From positions 2,714,501 through 2,778,500 of the forward strand of contig NZ_CP146516.1 in NCBI RefSeq assembly GCF_037081835.1: a DNA stretch of 64,000 nt, read 5' to 3'. The position numbers and the translations under genes are program-made. The first letter of the stretch is position 1; each line of letters begins with the position of its first letter. The stretch comes from Spirobacillus cienkowskii (GTDB lineage Bacteria > Bdellovibrionota_B > Oligoflexia > Silvanigrellales > Silvanigrellaceae). Positions 36,222 through 45,916 of this stretch are shown piece after piece. The notes under the pieces are model-generated. The model had not been told where the DNA came from. It worked only from the letters and a program-made list of their open reading frames with translations, and made no database searches.

Positions 36222-37766
36222 TTACTTCAAGCTATTAGACTCTTTCATAATAAAATCTTGAAGAATTTGAAACCAAATTCGAGGTCTAGGATTACCTTCA
36301 TTCGAATCCCTTACAATTTCTTTTAAAATTCTCATTAGAAAACAATAATTAAACAAGTCTTTTGCTGTTTCTTCATTTTTAGGTCGTAATTGAGAAGAAC
36401 CTATGTTTTCTTCAAGACTATGATTATAAAATTTAAAAAATAAGCTTTCTATCTCTTTTAAAGTTGGTTGAAATTTTTCAGAAATAAAAGTATTAGTTAC
36501 TTTTTTTGGAGAAAGATTTGTTATTTTTAAATCATTATTATCAATATTTTCTGTTAAAATAGCATAATAACGTCTTTCTGTAAAATACCAAGCAAACCTC
36601 AAACTTACTATTATAGAGGCAATATCTTTTAAGCACGGTTGCTTATATCTTCGATAAGAAGGTTCGTCAAAATTATCTGATTCATAATCTAGTAATATTA
36701 AACCATCTTTTCCAATTAAAAATTGGCCTAAATGCACGTTACCATGATTTCTAATTCGCAATCCTAAATCATCTGCTATTTTAATTTTATCAATTATTTT
36801 ATTTATAAAATCTGGAAGTAAATAAAAAACACCTGAGTAAACTTTATGCTCTTCTTGCATATGCATAACTTTATTAAGTCTTTCAAACATTTTTTCAGCC
36901 GTAACTTCAATCCAACTATTCTTAAATTCAGCCGTTGTTTGGTCTGGCATTAATTCAGAACCTCTTGGCGCAAGGATCATTGCTTTATGAAAGTCACCCA
37001 TAGTTCTACCAAGAGATTCAACAATGTTCAGTACCTGCAACCAAGCTTCTTCAGATTGTTTTTCTTCATGCTTTACTGGAAATCGTGCTTTATGAAGTAA
37101 TGAAACAATATGAGGAAATAAAGTACCATTATTTTGAATATACTTAATCCCAATTGCAGTATGTGATTTTTTTATATTACCAGAAGAAAATTCAAATACA
37201 CTTATAAGTTTTGCAAAATTCAAAAATATTGTTTGATTTCCAAGATACGTTAATAATTCAACTTCAATTGATTGCGGATAATCTTTTTCAACAGTTCTAA
37301 AAATTTTATACGCAATTTGAAAGTCTAATCTAACACAAGAATGCTTCGAATCACTCCATACCCCTATAGCAACAAAACTTGGTTCTCCGCCGCATTTCTT
37401 ATGAAAAAAAAGCCCCTTTTTTGCTGTTGGTAGAGGGTTCTTTTGCTTTTGCGCAAATCTCCATGATTCATAAAATTTACTATCAGTTGATGCATCTCGA
37501 AAACTCCAAGGAGTGATAGAGATTAAATCGCCATCTTCGCTATATCGAGCCAAACGAAAAGGGAATACATACAAGTCAGAAATACCAATAAACTCTACCC
37601 AAATAAATCCAACAGCTCCCTGTGCACTTGTTTCAAAAAGACAAACATCGTAAACTCTACCAATAGGATTATCTAAAAATTTAAAAGGAAAATGACTCTG
37701 CTCTAACCAAATTTGACCAGAGATTGATTCAACCAATCGTTCTATAATTTGAATAAAAGCATTCAT
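36222..37766 (-). CDS. Maltokinase-like protein with altered catalytic motif
   Basis: The 514-residue protein resembles maltokinase/trehalose-synthase C-terminal kinases (Mak/Pep2). The N-lobe Lys154 in IAYKIFRTVEKDYPQSIEVE is in the right context, and the C-lobe has HGNVHLGQFLIG at about 341-352, LILLDYESD at 357-365 and SYRRYKQPCLKDIASIIVSL. In active maltokinases the loop reads HGDxHLGQ, so the catalytic base Asp is Asn343 here, while the metal-binding Asp360 is kept. It may be inactive, altered in reaction or a sugar-binding sensor. No glgE, treS or glgB gene is nearby. It lies 21 bases after the NifU-domain gene on the same strand. Confidence 0.72.
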   Translation of the reverse strand: MNAFIQIIERLVESISGQIWLEQSHFPFKFLDNPIGRVYDVCLFETSAQGAVGFIWVEFIGISDLYVFPFRLARYSEDGDLISITPWSFRDASTDSKFYESWRFAQKQKNPLPTAKKGLFFHKKCGGEPSFVAIGVWSDSKHSCVRLDFQIAYKIFRTVEKDYPQSIEVELLTYLGNQTIFLNFAKLISVFEFSSGNIKKSHTAIGIKYIQNNGTLFPHIVSLLHKARFPVKHEEKQSEEAWLQVLNIVESLGRTMGDFHKAMILAPRGSELMPDQTTAEFKNSWIEVTAEKMFERLNKVMHMQEEHKVYSGVFYLLPDFINKIIDKIKIADDLGLRIRNHGNVHLGQFLIGKDGLILLDYESDNFDEPSYRRYKQPCLKDIASIIVSLRFAWYFTERRYYAILTENIDNNDLKITNLSPKKVTNTFISEKFQPTLKEIESLFFKFYNHSLEENIGSSQLRPKNEETAKDLFNYCFLMRILKEIVRDSNEGNPRPRIWFQILQDFIMKESNSLK

Positions 37767-37787
37767 AAAAATTTCTAATCCAAAAGA

Positions 37788-38024
37788 TTAATCAGAAACA
37801 ATGACATCATCAAGATCAGGAAACTCTTCTAAAATATAGTTTGAAATAGATTCTGACGTATACGCCTGAATAGAACAACTGCCACAAGAGCCAGAAAGCT
37901 CTAAAGTTAAGATATTATTTTCTAAACTAATAATATTAACTTCTCCACCATGCGCCAAGACACCAGGAGATATTTTTTCATCTATAAAATTTTTAATTAA
38001 ATTATATTGATCGATGTTTTTCAT
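37788..38024 (-). CDS. NifU C-terminal-domain protein
   Basis: The 78-residue protein is a stand-alone NifU C-terminal-type domain. It begins with the helix NFIDEKISPGVLAHGGEVNI and has the CxxC iron-sulfur binding pair in LSGSCGSCSIQAYT. Such proteins act as scaffolds or carriers that hand Fe-S clusters to target proteins. It is small but complete for the domain. Start choice follows the ATG at 38024 with AAGG upstream. Confidence 0.87.
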   Translation of the reverse strand: MKNIDQYNLIKNFIDEKISPGVLAHGGEVNIISLENNILTLELSGSCGSCSIQAYTSESISNYILEEFPDLDDVIVSD

Positions 38025-38224
38025 ACATTAAATTTACCTTAAATACATTATTAATAGCTCAACAACAGATATAAAAATCGTGAGAATTGCAAAAATCCAC
38101 AAGCACAATAGCATAGTCTAGTTCATGACGGAACACTTGCAAACGACTCACCCATATGGTGCAATTAATATAAGAAAAAATAAAGCATTTTTTAAATCGA
38201 CTTCAATATTTTAAAGGATAACCA

Positions 38225-39340
38225 ATGGTTATTGCTCAACTTCTGGGCAAAATTAAACCTAAAATGACAATATTTATACCTGCAATATTAATAACTTATC
38301 AATGTTATTCGATTAGCTTTTGGAAAGATGCCAAAGAAGAAAAATCTCCAACTTTAGAAAATCAATTTTTCCCTCTCTCACTTTTAAGTATCAGCGGAAT
38401 TCCATTAACTGCATTTCAAGTATTTGAGTCATTACATAGAGCGCGTTCGCAAAAACAAATTGCAGAACTTTGCCAACACATTGATATAGTTTATAAAAAA
38501 CTAATGTGGGGCAAAAGCCCTTGTATTTCTATACCTTGGAAATATGAATTTGTCAGTGAGCATGGCAGACCATTAATATATTGGGAATTTTATGATCCAC
38601 TTCGAGATGCAGTGACTAAAAAAAACATCACTTTAATTCTAGGAGGCGTACACCCTGACGAGCTCACACCGATCCATTTTTCATTCCAATTTGCATTCGA
38701 ACTCTATAAAAACCCACTTTTATACAAAGGTTCTCATGTTATTGTTGCTCCATTAGTCAATCCAGATGGGTTTCTCAATAATCCTCCTAAAAGAACAAAT
38801 GCAAATGGCGTTGATCTAAATCGTAATTTTCCAACCTCAACATGGAATAAATTTGCTTATAAAAATTGGTTTAATTCTAAAAGACGAGATAAAAGAAAGT
38901 TCCCTGGATATTTTGCCAACTCAGAACAAGGAACTCGATTTCAAGCTGATTTAATTGAAAAATTTAATCCTGATAAAGTCATTTCAATCCACGCACCGTT
39001 GGCATTTTTAGACTTAGATTACGAAATGCCAAAATTTTTAAAACTAGGAAACCTGACCGAACAACAAAAAAGAGCAAAAAATCTTGCACTATTATTATCT
39101 AAAAGTGCTGGAAATTATAAGATTAGAGATTTTGGAATTTACCCTGGAAGCCTAGGTAATTATGCAGGAAACGAACGAGTGATTCCAACTATCACTTTAG
39201 AAATGAGTAGTAGCAATCCCAAACTTGTAGATAAATTCTGGTATGAATTTTCACCAGGTTTATATAAAGCAATTAAATACGAGTTTAAAAAAAATCAATT
39301 TGCATACTCTTCTTTAAGTAATACCTTTATTGATCAATAA
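38225..39340 (+). CDS. M14-family zinc carboxypeptidase
   Basis: The 371-residue protein has an N-terminal hydrophobic segment (about 12-31) that could be a signal or anchor. Zinc and catalytic motifs are in order: GGVHPDELTPIHF (His and Glu ligands), NANGVDLNRNFPT (substrate-binding Asn-Arg), ISIHAPLAFLDLD (third ligand His) and IPTITLEMSSS (general base Glu). The pattern resembles MpaA-like murein tripeptide amidases and related M14 enzymes. Peptidoglycan fragments are possible substrates, but this is not proven. A strong AAAGGA site precedes the ATG, and an intrinsic terminator follows. Confidence 0.85.
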   Translation: MVIAQLLGKIKPKMTIFIPAILITYQCYSISFWKDAKEEKSPTLENQFFPLSLLSISGIPLTAFQVFESLHRARSQKQIAELCQHIDIVYKKLMWGKSPCISIPWKYEFVSEHGRPLIYWEFYDPLRDAVTKKNITLILGGVHPDELTPIHFSFQFAFELYKNPLLYKGSHVIVAPLVNPDGFLNNPPKRTNANGVDLNRNFPTSTWNKFAYKNWFNSKRRDKRKFPGYFANSEQGTRFQADLIEKFNPDKVISIHAPLAFLDLDYEMPKFLKLGNLTEQQKRAKNLALLLSKSAGNYKIRDFGIYPGSLGNYAGNERVIPTITLEMSSSNPKLVDKFWYEFSPGLYKAIKYEFKKNQFAYSSLSNTFIDQ

Positions 39341-39431
39341 ACACTCCTTAAATTAAATAAATAATATTTTAACCTTGTTTTTTTTAATTTAAAAGAAGTG
39401 ACTTGAAAATTTAAAAATAATTGTTAATGAT

Positions 39432-39464
39432 AAAAAATTCTTAGATAATCTAAGAATTTTTTTT
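39432..39464 (+). terminator. Intrinsic terminator after the M14 peptidase gene
   Basis: A 14-bp stem built around ATTCTTAGA/TCTAAGAAT with a 3-base loop ends in a run of T residues. It separates the M14 gene from tgt, whose start is 15 bases further on. Confidence 0.75.
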
Positions 39465-39479
39465 ACAGGTTAATTTTAT

Positions 39480-40589
39480 ATGGGTCTTAAATTTGAATAC
39501 ATTGCAAAAGATAAACATTCTGAAGCTCGCAGAACTCGATTACACACCTCTCATGGAATAATTGAAACACCAGTTTTTATGCCCGTTGGAACTTTTGGTG
39601 CCGTAAGAACGCTCGATCATATTGAGCTTGAAAATATGGGGGTTCAAATTATTTTAGGTAACACTTATCATCTTTATTTGAGACCAGGCCCAGAAATTCT
39701 TAAAGAATTAAAGGGATATCACAAGTTTATTTGTTGGGATAAGCCCATTCTCACAGATAGTGGAGGCTTTCAAATTTTTTCTTTACCGCATCAAAGAATC
39801 ATAAGCGAAAAGGGCGTTACTTTTAAAAGTTATGTAGATCAAAGTTATAAAAAAATGACTCCAGAATCTACAATTGCATTTCAAGAAATTATTGGCTCAG
39901 ATATTATGATGGCGCTTGATGTTTGCGTCCCTTCTACTAGCAAATATGATGCATGTGCCTCTGCTATGGAAAGAACTCATCGCTGGGCTAAAAGATGCAA
40001 ATTATCAAAAAGTAAAGATGAAAACTCTCTATTTGGAATAGTACAAGGTGCTGTTTTTGAAAACCTTCGCAAAGAAAGCGCAGAGACACTAATAAACCTA
40101 GATTTTGATGGGTACGCTATTGGTGGTCTTGCTGTTGGCGAAACAGATGAAGAGCGCATTCATTTTACAGAATTTACGGCAAAGCTTTTACCCAATAATA
40201 AGCCTAGATACTTAATGGGTGTAGGCACCCCTCATGATCTTGTTAGGGGCGTTATGAGCGGGGTAGATATGTTTGACTGTATTATTCCTACCAACCATGC
40301 ACGACAGGGAGTTGCTTACACTTTTATTGGTAAACAAAAACTTCGCAGAACAATTTATGCAAAAGACACCAACCCTATAGATGAAAACTGTAGTTGTTAC
40401 GTTTGCAATAAATTTACAAGAGCATATTTACATCAGCTCTGTAAATGTGAAGAACCAACAGGATGGAAGCTCATTTCATATCATAATACTTGGTTTTATG
40501 AAAAACTCATGCAGAAAATGCGGAAAACAATAGAGGAAGGAACTTTTTCTAATTTTGCTAACGATTTTTTAAAAAATGTAAAAGAATAA
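39480..40589 (+). CDS. tgt: Queuine tRNA-ribosyltransferase
   Basis: The 369-residue enzyme exchanges guanine for preQ1 at position 34 of tRNAs with GUN anticodons. Hallmarks are ILTDSGGFQIFSL with the catalytic-region Asp, GYAIGGLAVGE, and DMFDCIIPTNHARQG. The zinc site is C-x-C-x2-C (CSCYVC) followed by the His in KLISYHNTWF. Length matches the bacterial enzyme. The tRNA-His at the right end of this window is one of its expected substrates. Confidence 0.97.
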   Translation: MGLKFEYIAKDKHSEARRTRLHTSHGIIETPVFMPVGTFGAVRTLDHIELENMGVQIILGNTYHLYLRPGPEILKELKGYHKFICWDKPILTDSGGFQIFSLPHQRIISEKGVTFKSYVDQSYKKMTPESTIAFQEIIGSDIMMALDVCVPSTSKYDACASAMERTHRWAKRCKLSKSKDENSLFGIVQGAVFENLRKESAETLINLDFDGYAIGGLAVGETDEERIHFTEFTAKLLPNNKPRYLMGVGTPHDLVRGVMSGVDMFDCIIPTNHARQGVAYTFIGKQKLRRTIYAKDTNPIDENCSCYVCNKFTRAYLHQLCKCEEPTGWKLISYHNTWFYEKLMQKMRKTIEEGTFSNFANDFLKNVKE

Positions 40590-40618
40590 AAAGGCATTAA
40601 AACTAACGCCTTTTTATT
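40585..40618. terminator. Bidirectional terminator between tgt and carD
   Basis: A perfect 11-bp inverted repeat AATAAAAAGGC/GCCTTTTTATT (40585-40595 and 40608-40618) lies between convergent genes and has A/T tracts on both sides. It overlaps the tgt stop codon. Confidence 0.8.
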
Positions 40619-40629
40619 CTTTTATACAA

Positions 40630-41133
40630 TTAAATAGCAAATAAAATATGATTGAGTTCGTGCTCAATCACACTTTTTTCTTCGCCTCTGGCAACAGAAA
40701 TCTCAGAAACAAGCATATTCCGCGCCCGCTCAAGCATTTTCTTTTCGCCAAAAGAAAGCTCTTTATCTGAGCTTAGCGAAGATAAATCGCGAAGAACTTC
40801 AGCAATTTCTACCAAATCTCCTGTATTGAGCTTATCATTTAATGCTCTAAATCGACGATTCCAAGTTGCTGTTGATTTTTTAGAAGGAGATTTTAGTATT
40901 TGAAATACTTTTTCTACATCTGGAAGCGAAATAACAGAACGAAGCCCAACTGTCTTAGCTGCTCGAGTAGGAACCATAACTTTTGCGCCAGTGGAATGAA
41001 TTTTAAGCACATAAAAATCTTGTTGAGCACCGCCAATGCTACATTTCTCAATATTTTCTATAGTTCCAACACCATGGCAAGGATAAACTGCTTTTTGACC
41101 CACAATAAAATCGTAGAACTTTTCAGCACTCAT
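40630..41133 (-). CDS. carD: CarD/CdnL-family RNA polymerase-binding regulator
   Basis: The 167-residue protein has the N-terminal RNA-polymerase-interacting domain (VGQKAVYPCHGVGTIENIE, then GAKVMVPTRAA) and a helical C-terminal domain ending in ERARNMLVSEISVARGEE. CarD proteins stabilise open promoter complexes, notably at rRNA promoters. I start it at the ATG at 41133, nine bases after GGAGG; the longer reading from 41187 adds an unlikely N-terminus and covers the ribosome site. Confidence 0.92.
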   Translation of the reverse strand: MSAEKFYDFIVGQKAVYPCHGVGTIENIEKCSIGGAQQDFYVLKIHSTGAKVMVPTRAAKTVGLRSVISLPDVEKVFQILKSPSKKSTATWNRRFRALNDKLNTGDLVEIAEVLRDLSSLSSDKELSFGEKKMLERARNMLVSEISVARGEEKSVIEHELNHILFAI

Positions 41134-41301
41134 GCTGTAAAACCTCCAAAAAATAAAACTCGTTGTATCTTTTCTGAATGAACACAAACAACGAGCAACA
41201 TTTATGTTTTTAAATAAAAAATGAAAGATTAATATTATTTATAAGTTTTCTTGTTTCCAATAAAAAAGACAATATATATGAATGAACCAAGAAACCCCCT
41301 T

Positions 41302-41328
41302 AAGCATCTTTACTTAATTTAGATGCTT
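41302..41328. repeat. Inverted repeat in the carD upstream region
   Basis: AAGCATCT and AGATGCTT form a perfect 8-bp stem with an 11-base loop, about 170 bases upstream of carD. It has no T-tract. It could be part of a leader or operator. Confidence 0.4.
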
Positions 41329-41469
41329 TAGCTACTACTTTCAGATATTATTCTGAAAAATATACTTCACTTTAATTCTTTGAATTTAAAGTTTTATTAC
41401 TAAAGGCTAAAAACTAGACAAAATTAAGAATTTAAGTTACTAAACTATTGAAATATAAACTTTATTTAC

Positions 41470-41509
41470 ATGTCTCCTAAAGACAAAAAAAGTCTGTAGG
41501 ATTTGACAT
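41470..41509. repeat. Imperfect long hairpin in the gene-free stretch
   Basis: TCCTAAAGAC (41475-41484) pairs 9/10 with GTCTGTAGGA (41492-41501) across seven A residues, and ATGTC/GACAT extends the stem outside a small bulge. No T-tract follows, so it does not look like an intrinsic terminator. Confidence 0.45.
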
Positions 41510-41800
41510 ATCTAAAAAAAACTTATACAGAGTCGCGTAAGAATATGTTGTTAAAATTACTCTGTAACAACGAGGTACAGGCTCTATTAACAACAAATAG
41601 ACAAAAAGCGCCTCTCAATTTAGAAATTCCTAAACCTCGAGCGTTGAAAATACCGACTTTAACGAGTCTGTTTTTCATAAGTCAAAGCATCAATAAATTT
41701 ACCTAGACAAACCTTTTTTGTCAATTTATTTTGCATAGTAATTGCGCACCTGCTGAACATTAATGCCTTTTTTGTTGGGTGATATTTTTAAGGAGAATCC

Positions 41801-43408
41801 ATGGTACTTTCAATTTCAAGAAAGGGGCTTTCTTTAATTGACAAAAATACATCAAAACTTGTCTTTAATGGAAAAATTCGAGACTCATTGCACGATACCA
41901 TTTCTTTTACAGAATTAGAAAAAAACATAATTAATTCTAAAGAATTTCAACGACTTAGGAGAATATCACAAACCGCCTTTACCCAATACGTTTTTCCAGG
42001 CGCTTCTCACACAAGATTTGAGCATTCTCTTGGTGTTATGCATATAGCCGGACTAATGTTCAACGCGATTGCACTAAATCAAAGACGTCTCCTAAGCTCT
42101 TTATCCCACGCTGCTGCAAATGCTCCCCAATTAATTTTAGACAATTTAAAATCGAACGAAAATGAACGCGGCTCACTCCTTGATACAGAAAATGCTTTAA
42201 ATTGGATTGAAAACTCTGCTTACATTTGCCAGTGCGTTCGCTTAGCTGCCTTATTGCATGATATTGGGCATGCCCCTTATAGTCATTCTGGTGAGAGATT
42301 TATGATATCTTGGCATGAATTTTCTAGAAATTTAGACAATATAAAATTACCAAATTGGCTCAAAAACTCTTTCACAAAAAAAATTAATTCTCTTAAAGAA
42401 AAAAATATAAATTTATTAGAAACAAAAATAAAACATGAAGTATACACTTTAATGATTATTTCTAAATTATTTAATTCTGAATTAGGTCAATTAACTAAAC
42501 AAATGGGTCAAGATATTTGTGCAATTTTAGATTTAAATGTTGAACCAGAAAAAAATAGTGAACTCGCAAAAAGCGGTTTACAAAGTTTGTTACATGAAAT
42601 TGTAAGTGGCGAAATTGACGCAGATAGAATGGATTATCTACTAAGAGACTCAAGAGAATGCGGAATTATTTATGGTTATTTTGATTTAGGAAGAATTCTT
42701 GATTCTCTTGGTTTTTATTATAATTCTAAAAATAAAAAATATCATTTAGCACTTAGAAGAAGCGGAATTTCAGCATTTGAAGATTATTTACGTGCTAGAT
42801 GGAGTATGTACCAACAAGTATATTTTCATAAAACAGTAACTGCTACTGAAGCAATGTTTCAAAATATTAACAAAAATAATCCTGAAATTTTGCTACCAAT
42901 CGAAGTTAATGAATTTATTTTAATAGATGATCATAATTTTTTTTCTTATATAAAAAATAAATTTAATAATTTATTAGATTCTTTTTATGAAAAAATACTT
43001 GTTGATTTAATTTATAATCGAAACCTTTGGAAAAGAGTTTACGAAGAATGTATACCAAAAAATTCTTCAAGAGACATTCCTTCTTTATGTCCTGCTATAG
43101 TTAATTTTTTAGAATCATTAAACTATCCTTGCGAATTAATAGAAAACTCGACAAACTTAACAAATTTTTCTCCTAAAGGAAGAAATAGTGTTTCAAAAAA
43201 TCATTTAAAAATTATTATTAAAGATGTATACTCGTTAAAGTATTTAGAACCAATAGAAAATCATAGTGTTTTAATTAATAGTACTAATGAAGAAATAATA
43301 ATTAGAAGAATTTATATTTCTCAATTTAATATAAATAAAGAACCAATAATAACTAAAGAAATACAAAAATTAATCTCTGATAACATAATCCATCCTGATA
43401 AGGGTTAA
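41801..43408 (+). CDS. HD-domain phosphohydrolase (SAMHD1/YwfO-like)
   Basis: The 535-residue protein has the HD superfamily residues in order: FPGASHTRFEHSLGVMHIAG, LAALLHDIGHAPYSHSGE (His-Asp pair) and VSGEIDADRMDYLLRDS (final Asp), the pattern of COG1078 dNTP triphosphohydrolase-like proteins. Homologues hydrolyse dNTPs or related nucleotides. The C-terminal third is lower in GC and less conserved. The ATG has AAGGAG upstream. It stands alone between the gene-free stretch and the PPDK regulator. Confidence 0.85.
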   Translation: MVLSISRKGLSLIDKNTSKLVFNGKIRDSLHDTISFTELEKNIINSKEFQRLRRISQTAFTQYVFPGASHTRFEHSLGVMHIAGLMFNAIALNQRRLLSSLSHAAANAPQLILDNLKSNENERGSLLDTENALNWIENSAYICQCVRLAALLHDIGHAPYSHSGERFMISWHEFSRNLDNIKLPNWLKNSFTKKINSLKEKNINLLETKIKHEVYTLMIISKLFNSELGQLTKQMGQDICAILDLNVEPEKNSELAKSGLQSLLHEIVSGEIDADRMDYLLRDSRECGIIYGYFDLGRILDSLGFYYNSKNKKYHLALRRSGISAFEDYLRARWSMYQQVYFHKTVTATEAMFQNINKNNPEILLPIEVNEFILIDDHNFFSYIKNKFNNLLDSFYEKILVDLIYNRNLWKRVYEECIPKNSSRDIPSLCPAIVNFLESLNYPCELIENSTNLTNFSPKGRNSVSKNHLKIIIKDVYSLKYLEPIENHSVLINSTNEEIIIRRIYISQFNINKEPIITKEIQKLISDNIIHPDKG

Positions 43409-43589
43409 AATAATTTGCAAATTTGATATTTAAAGTTCAACTAATAATAATTTTAATTACCAATATGCTTTAAAAATTTTTCTAAGTGTTATAGAATAAA
43501 ATTTAAACTAGACAACTTAGTTAAATTCATCTTGTAACAATTCTTTATTTTCTTTAAAGGCATTATCAATTTTTTTAAAAAGGCCGATT

Positions 43590-44438
43590 ATGAATGAACT
43601 TCATGAAAATTATGTGCCAACAATTTACACTGTTTCCGATGGCACAGGAGAAACAGCCTTGAGTATTGTTCGAGCAGTACAAGTTCAATTTGAAAGCTCT
43701 GAGGTTTGTATTGAAAGACATAATAAGATCAGATCAAGAGAACTACTCGAAAAAATTTTAACTTCTGCTCAAAATAAAAAAGCAACTGTTGTTGCAACTG
43801 TTGTTGATCCTGATTTGAGAGTTTTTCTCATTTCACGTTCAATGCAGCTTGGTATTAAAGTTGTTGATATACTTTTTCCACTTTTAGAAACTTTATCAGA
43901 ACAGCTAGGATATAGACCAAGCGCAGTTCCTGGCTTACTGAGACAACTCGACGAAAGTTACTTTAAAAGAATTAATGCAATTGAGTATACAGTAAGACAT
44001 GATGATGGGATAATATCTTACGATTTAAATGATGCTGATATAATTCTTGTAGGAGTTTCTCGTACCTCAAAAACACCACTATCCATGTATTTAGGTCATA
44101 AAGGTTATAAAGTTGCTAATATCCCTTTAATTCCTGCAACAGAATTGCCGCAAGAATTACTTAAAGTTGATCAAAATAAAATTATTGCTCTAATAATTGA
44201 TCCAACTAGACTCGCAGAAATTCGTTCAGCAAGAGTAGAATCGCTTGGCACAAGTCATGGCGGAGACTACACAAACTTATCAAAAATATTTGAAGAACTT
44301 GAATGGAGTCGAGAAATTTTTAAAAAAAATAAACTATGGCCAGTTCTAGACGTAACAGGAAAAGCTCTAGAGGAAAATGCGGTTGAAATAGAAAAAATTA
44401 TTTTAAATCGATTTCCACAAATTTTTTGTGACAATTAA
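43590..44438 (+). CDS. ppsR: Pyruvate, phosphate dikinase / PEP synthetase regulatory protein
   Basis: The 282-residue protein belongs to the DUF299 family of bifunctional kinase/phosphotransferases, which switch PPDK or PEP synthetase on and off by ADP-dependent phosphorylation and Pi-dependent dephosphorylation of a threonine. The start TIYTVSDGTGETALSIVRAV and the P-loop-like GVSRTSKTPLSMYLGHKGYK are diagnostic. The target enzyme gene is not in the window, so PPDK versus PEP synthetase cannot be decided. It converges on cysS with a 2-base gap. Confidence 0.93.
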   Translation: MNELHENYVPTIYTVSDGTGETALSIVRAVQVQFESSEVCIERHNKIRSRELLEKILTSAQNKKATVVATVVDPDLRVFLISRSMQLGIKVVDILFPLLETLSEQLGYRPSAVPGLLRQLDESYFKRINAIEYTVRHDDGIISYDLNDADIILVGVSRTSKTPLSMYLGHKGYKVANIPLIPATELPQELLKVDQNKIIALIIDPTRLAEIRSARVESLGTSHGGDYTNLSKIFEELEWSREIFKKNKLWPVLDVTGKALEENAVEIEKIILNRFPQIFCDN

Positions 44439-44440
44439 AT

Positions 44441-45910
44441 TTAAATAACAATTGTCCATTTTGTACCAGTAGGAGAATCTTGTATTTGTATTCCTTGAGC
44501 CAATAATTCGTCACGAATAGCATCAGATCGTGCCCAATCTTTATTTGCACGAGCAAGTTTTCTTTCTTTGAGTTTTTGTTCAATTTCTGCTGCTGATATT
44601 TCTGAAGTAAGCTTATAATTACTTAAATTAACAAAAAAATCATTAGGTTCTTCCATCAATAAACCCATTGCTTTTTTTATCCAATTTTTAAATTCAAACC
44701 ATGTTGAACGTAACTTTTCTTGATCTTTTAAAGTCAAATCTTTACCAGATTTTTCAAATGCAACTAATTTAACATTGACACTCTTAATAAAATCAAAAAA
44801 CACCGCTAACGCCGCTGCGCTATTAAGATCATCAGCTAAGCTTTCACGCATTTTAGGAATTAAATTATCTAAATCAGAAAAAATTTCTTCGTGATAAAAG
44901 TCACTGTTATTAACTTTATTTGCATAAGAATCCATTAAAGAAACAAACCGGTAAATCTTAGCAAGCTTTTTTAAATTTTCTGTCGCCATTTCAAATGTAA
45001 AATCTAGTGGATGAGTATAAGAAACAGAAAGAAACACTAAGCGAAGAACTTCAGATGGATATTTTGCAAGAAACTCTTTAATTGCTACAAAATGATTGGT
45101 ACTTTTACTCATTTTTTCGCCATATAAAGTTACCATTCCTGCGTGCAACCAACTTGTTGCAAGTGGTTTGCCTGTTGCGGCTTCTGATTGTGCAATTTCA
45201 GCTTCATGATGCGGAAAGATTAAATCTCTACCACCCATATGAATATCTATATTGTCTCCAAAAATTGAATGAATCATTGCAGAACACTCAATATGCCATC
45301 CTGGACGTCCGTCACCCCATGGTGATGGCCAAAAAATTTCATTTGGTTTTGCAAACTTCCATAATGCAAAATCAAGAGCATCTTCTTTTGCTTCATCAAT
45401 TTCAATACGAGCACCCTTTTTGAGATCATCAATTTTATTTTTGCTTAACTTTCCGTATTGCGTAAATTTACGAACTCTATAATAAACTCCAGAATTTGTT
45501 ACATAAGCATATTCTTTTTGAATTAATTTTTTTATTAACTCAATTATTTGAGAAATATTTTCTGTAACTTTAGGCTCAAACTCAGGACGCTGTAAGTTAA
45601 AAAGCGCTAACATTTCGTCTTGTTCTGAAACATATCGAGAAACAATTTCAGAACAAGATAAATTTTCTTTGTTTGCTTTTTGAATTATTTTATCATCAAC
45701 ATCTGTTATATTGCGAGCCCATTCTACTTTTAACTCATTATCTTCAAGCGTTCTAAAAAGCAAATCATAAGAAAAGAATGTTCTACTATGACCTATGTGA
45801 GTGTTACCATAAGGAGTCACACCACAGCAGTACATTTTTACTTTACCATGTTGCAGCGGAATAAATTTTTCTTTTTTTCCGCTAATGGTATTAAAAAAAG
45901 CCAATGACAT
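44441..45910 (-). CDS. cysS: Cysteinyl-tRNA synthetase
   Basis: The 489-residue class I synthetase has the HIGH-type motif in YGNTHIGHSRTFFSYD, the KMSKS motif in GEKMSKSTNHF, and zinc ligands in MYCCGVTPYG, WHIECSAM and HHEAEIAQSE. It charges tRNA-Cys. It lies six bases after dnaJ and is probably cotranscribed. Length is typical. Confidence 0.97.
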   Translation of the reverse strand: MSLAFFNTISGKKEKFIPLQHGKVKMYCCGVTPYGNTHIGHSRTFFSYDLLFRTLEDNELKVEWARNITDVDDKIIQKANKENLSCSEIVSRYVSEQDEMLALFNLQRPEFEPKVTENISQIIELIKKLIQKEYAYVTNSGVYYRVRKFTQYGKLSKNKIDDLKKGARIEIDEAKEDALDFALWKFAKPNEIFWPSPWGDGRPGWHIECSAMIHSIFGDNIDIHMGGRDLIFPHHEAEIAQSEAATGKPLATSWLHAGMVTLYGEKMSKSTNHFVAIKEFLAKYPSEVLRLVFLSVSYTHPLDFTFEMATENLKKLAKIYRFVSLMDSYANKVNNSDFYHEEIFSDLDNLIPKMRESLADDLNSAAALAVFFDFIKSVNVKLVAFEKSGKDLTLKDQEKLRSTWFEFKNWIKKAMGLLMEEPNDFFVNLSNYKLTSEISAAEIEQKLKERKLARANKDWARSDAIRDELLAQGIQIQDSPTGTKWTIVI

Positions 45911-45916
45911 AAATTT

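Larger units (their letters stand above)
41134..41800. other. Long gene-free stretch between carD and an HD-domain gene
   Basis: About 667 bases with no supportable coding region. A 67-codon TTG frame at 41503-41706 has no ribosome site or recognisable sequence. Two hairpins lie here (41302-41328 and 41470-41509). The length and structure leave room for a small RNA or long leaders, but nothing matches a known RNA family by eye. Confidence 0.5.

Noticed and set aside
41503-41706. 67-codon open frame in the long gene-free stretch
   Set aside because: It starts with TTG, has no ribosome site, resembles no protein I know and reads like random sequence.
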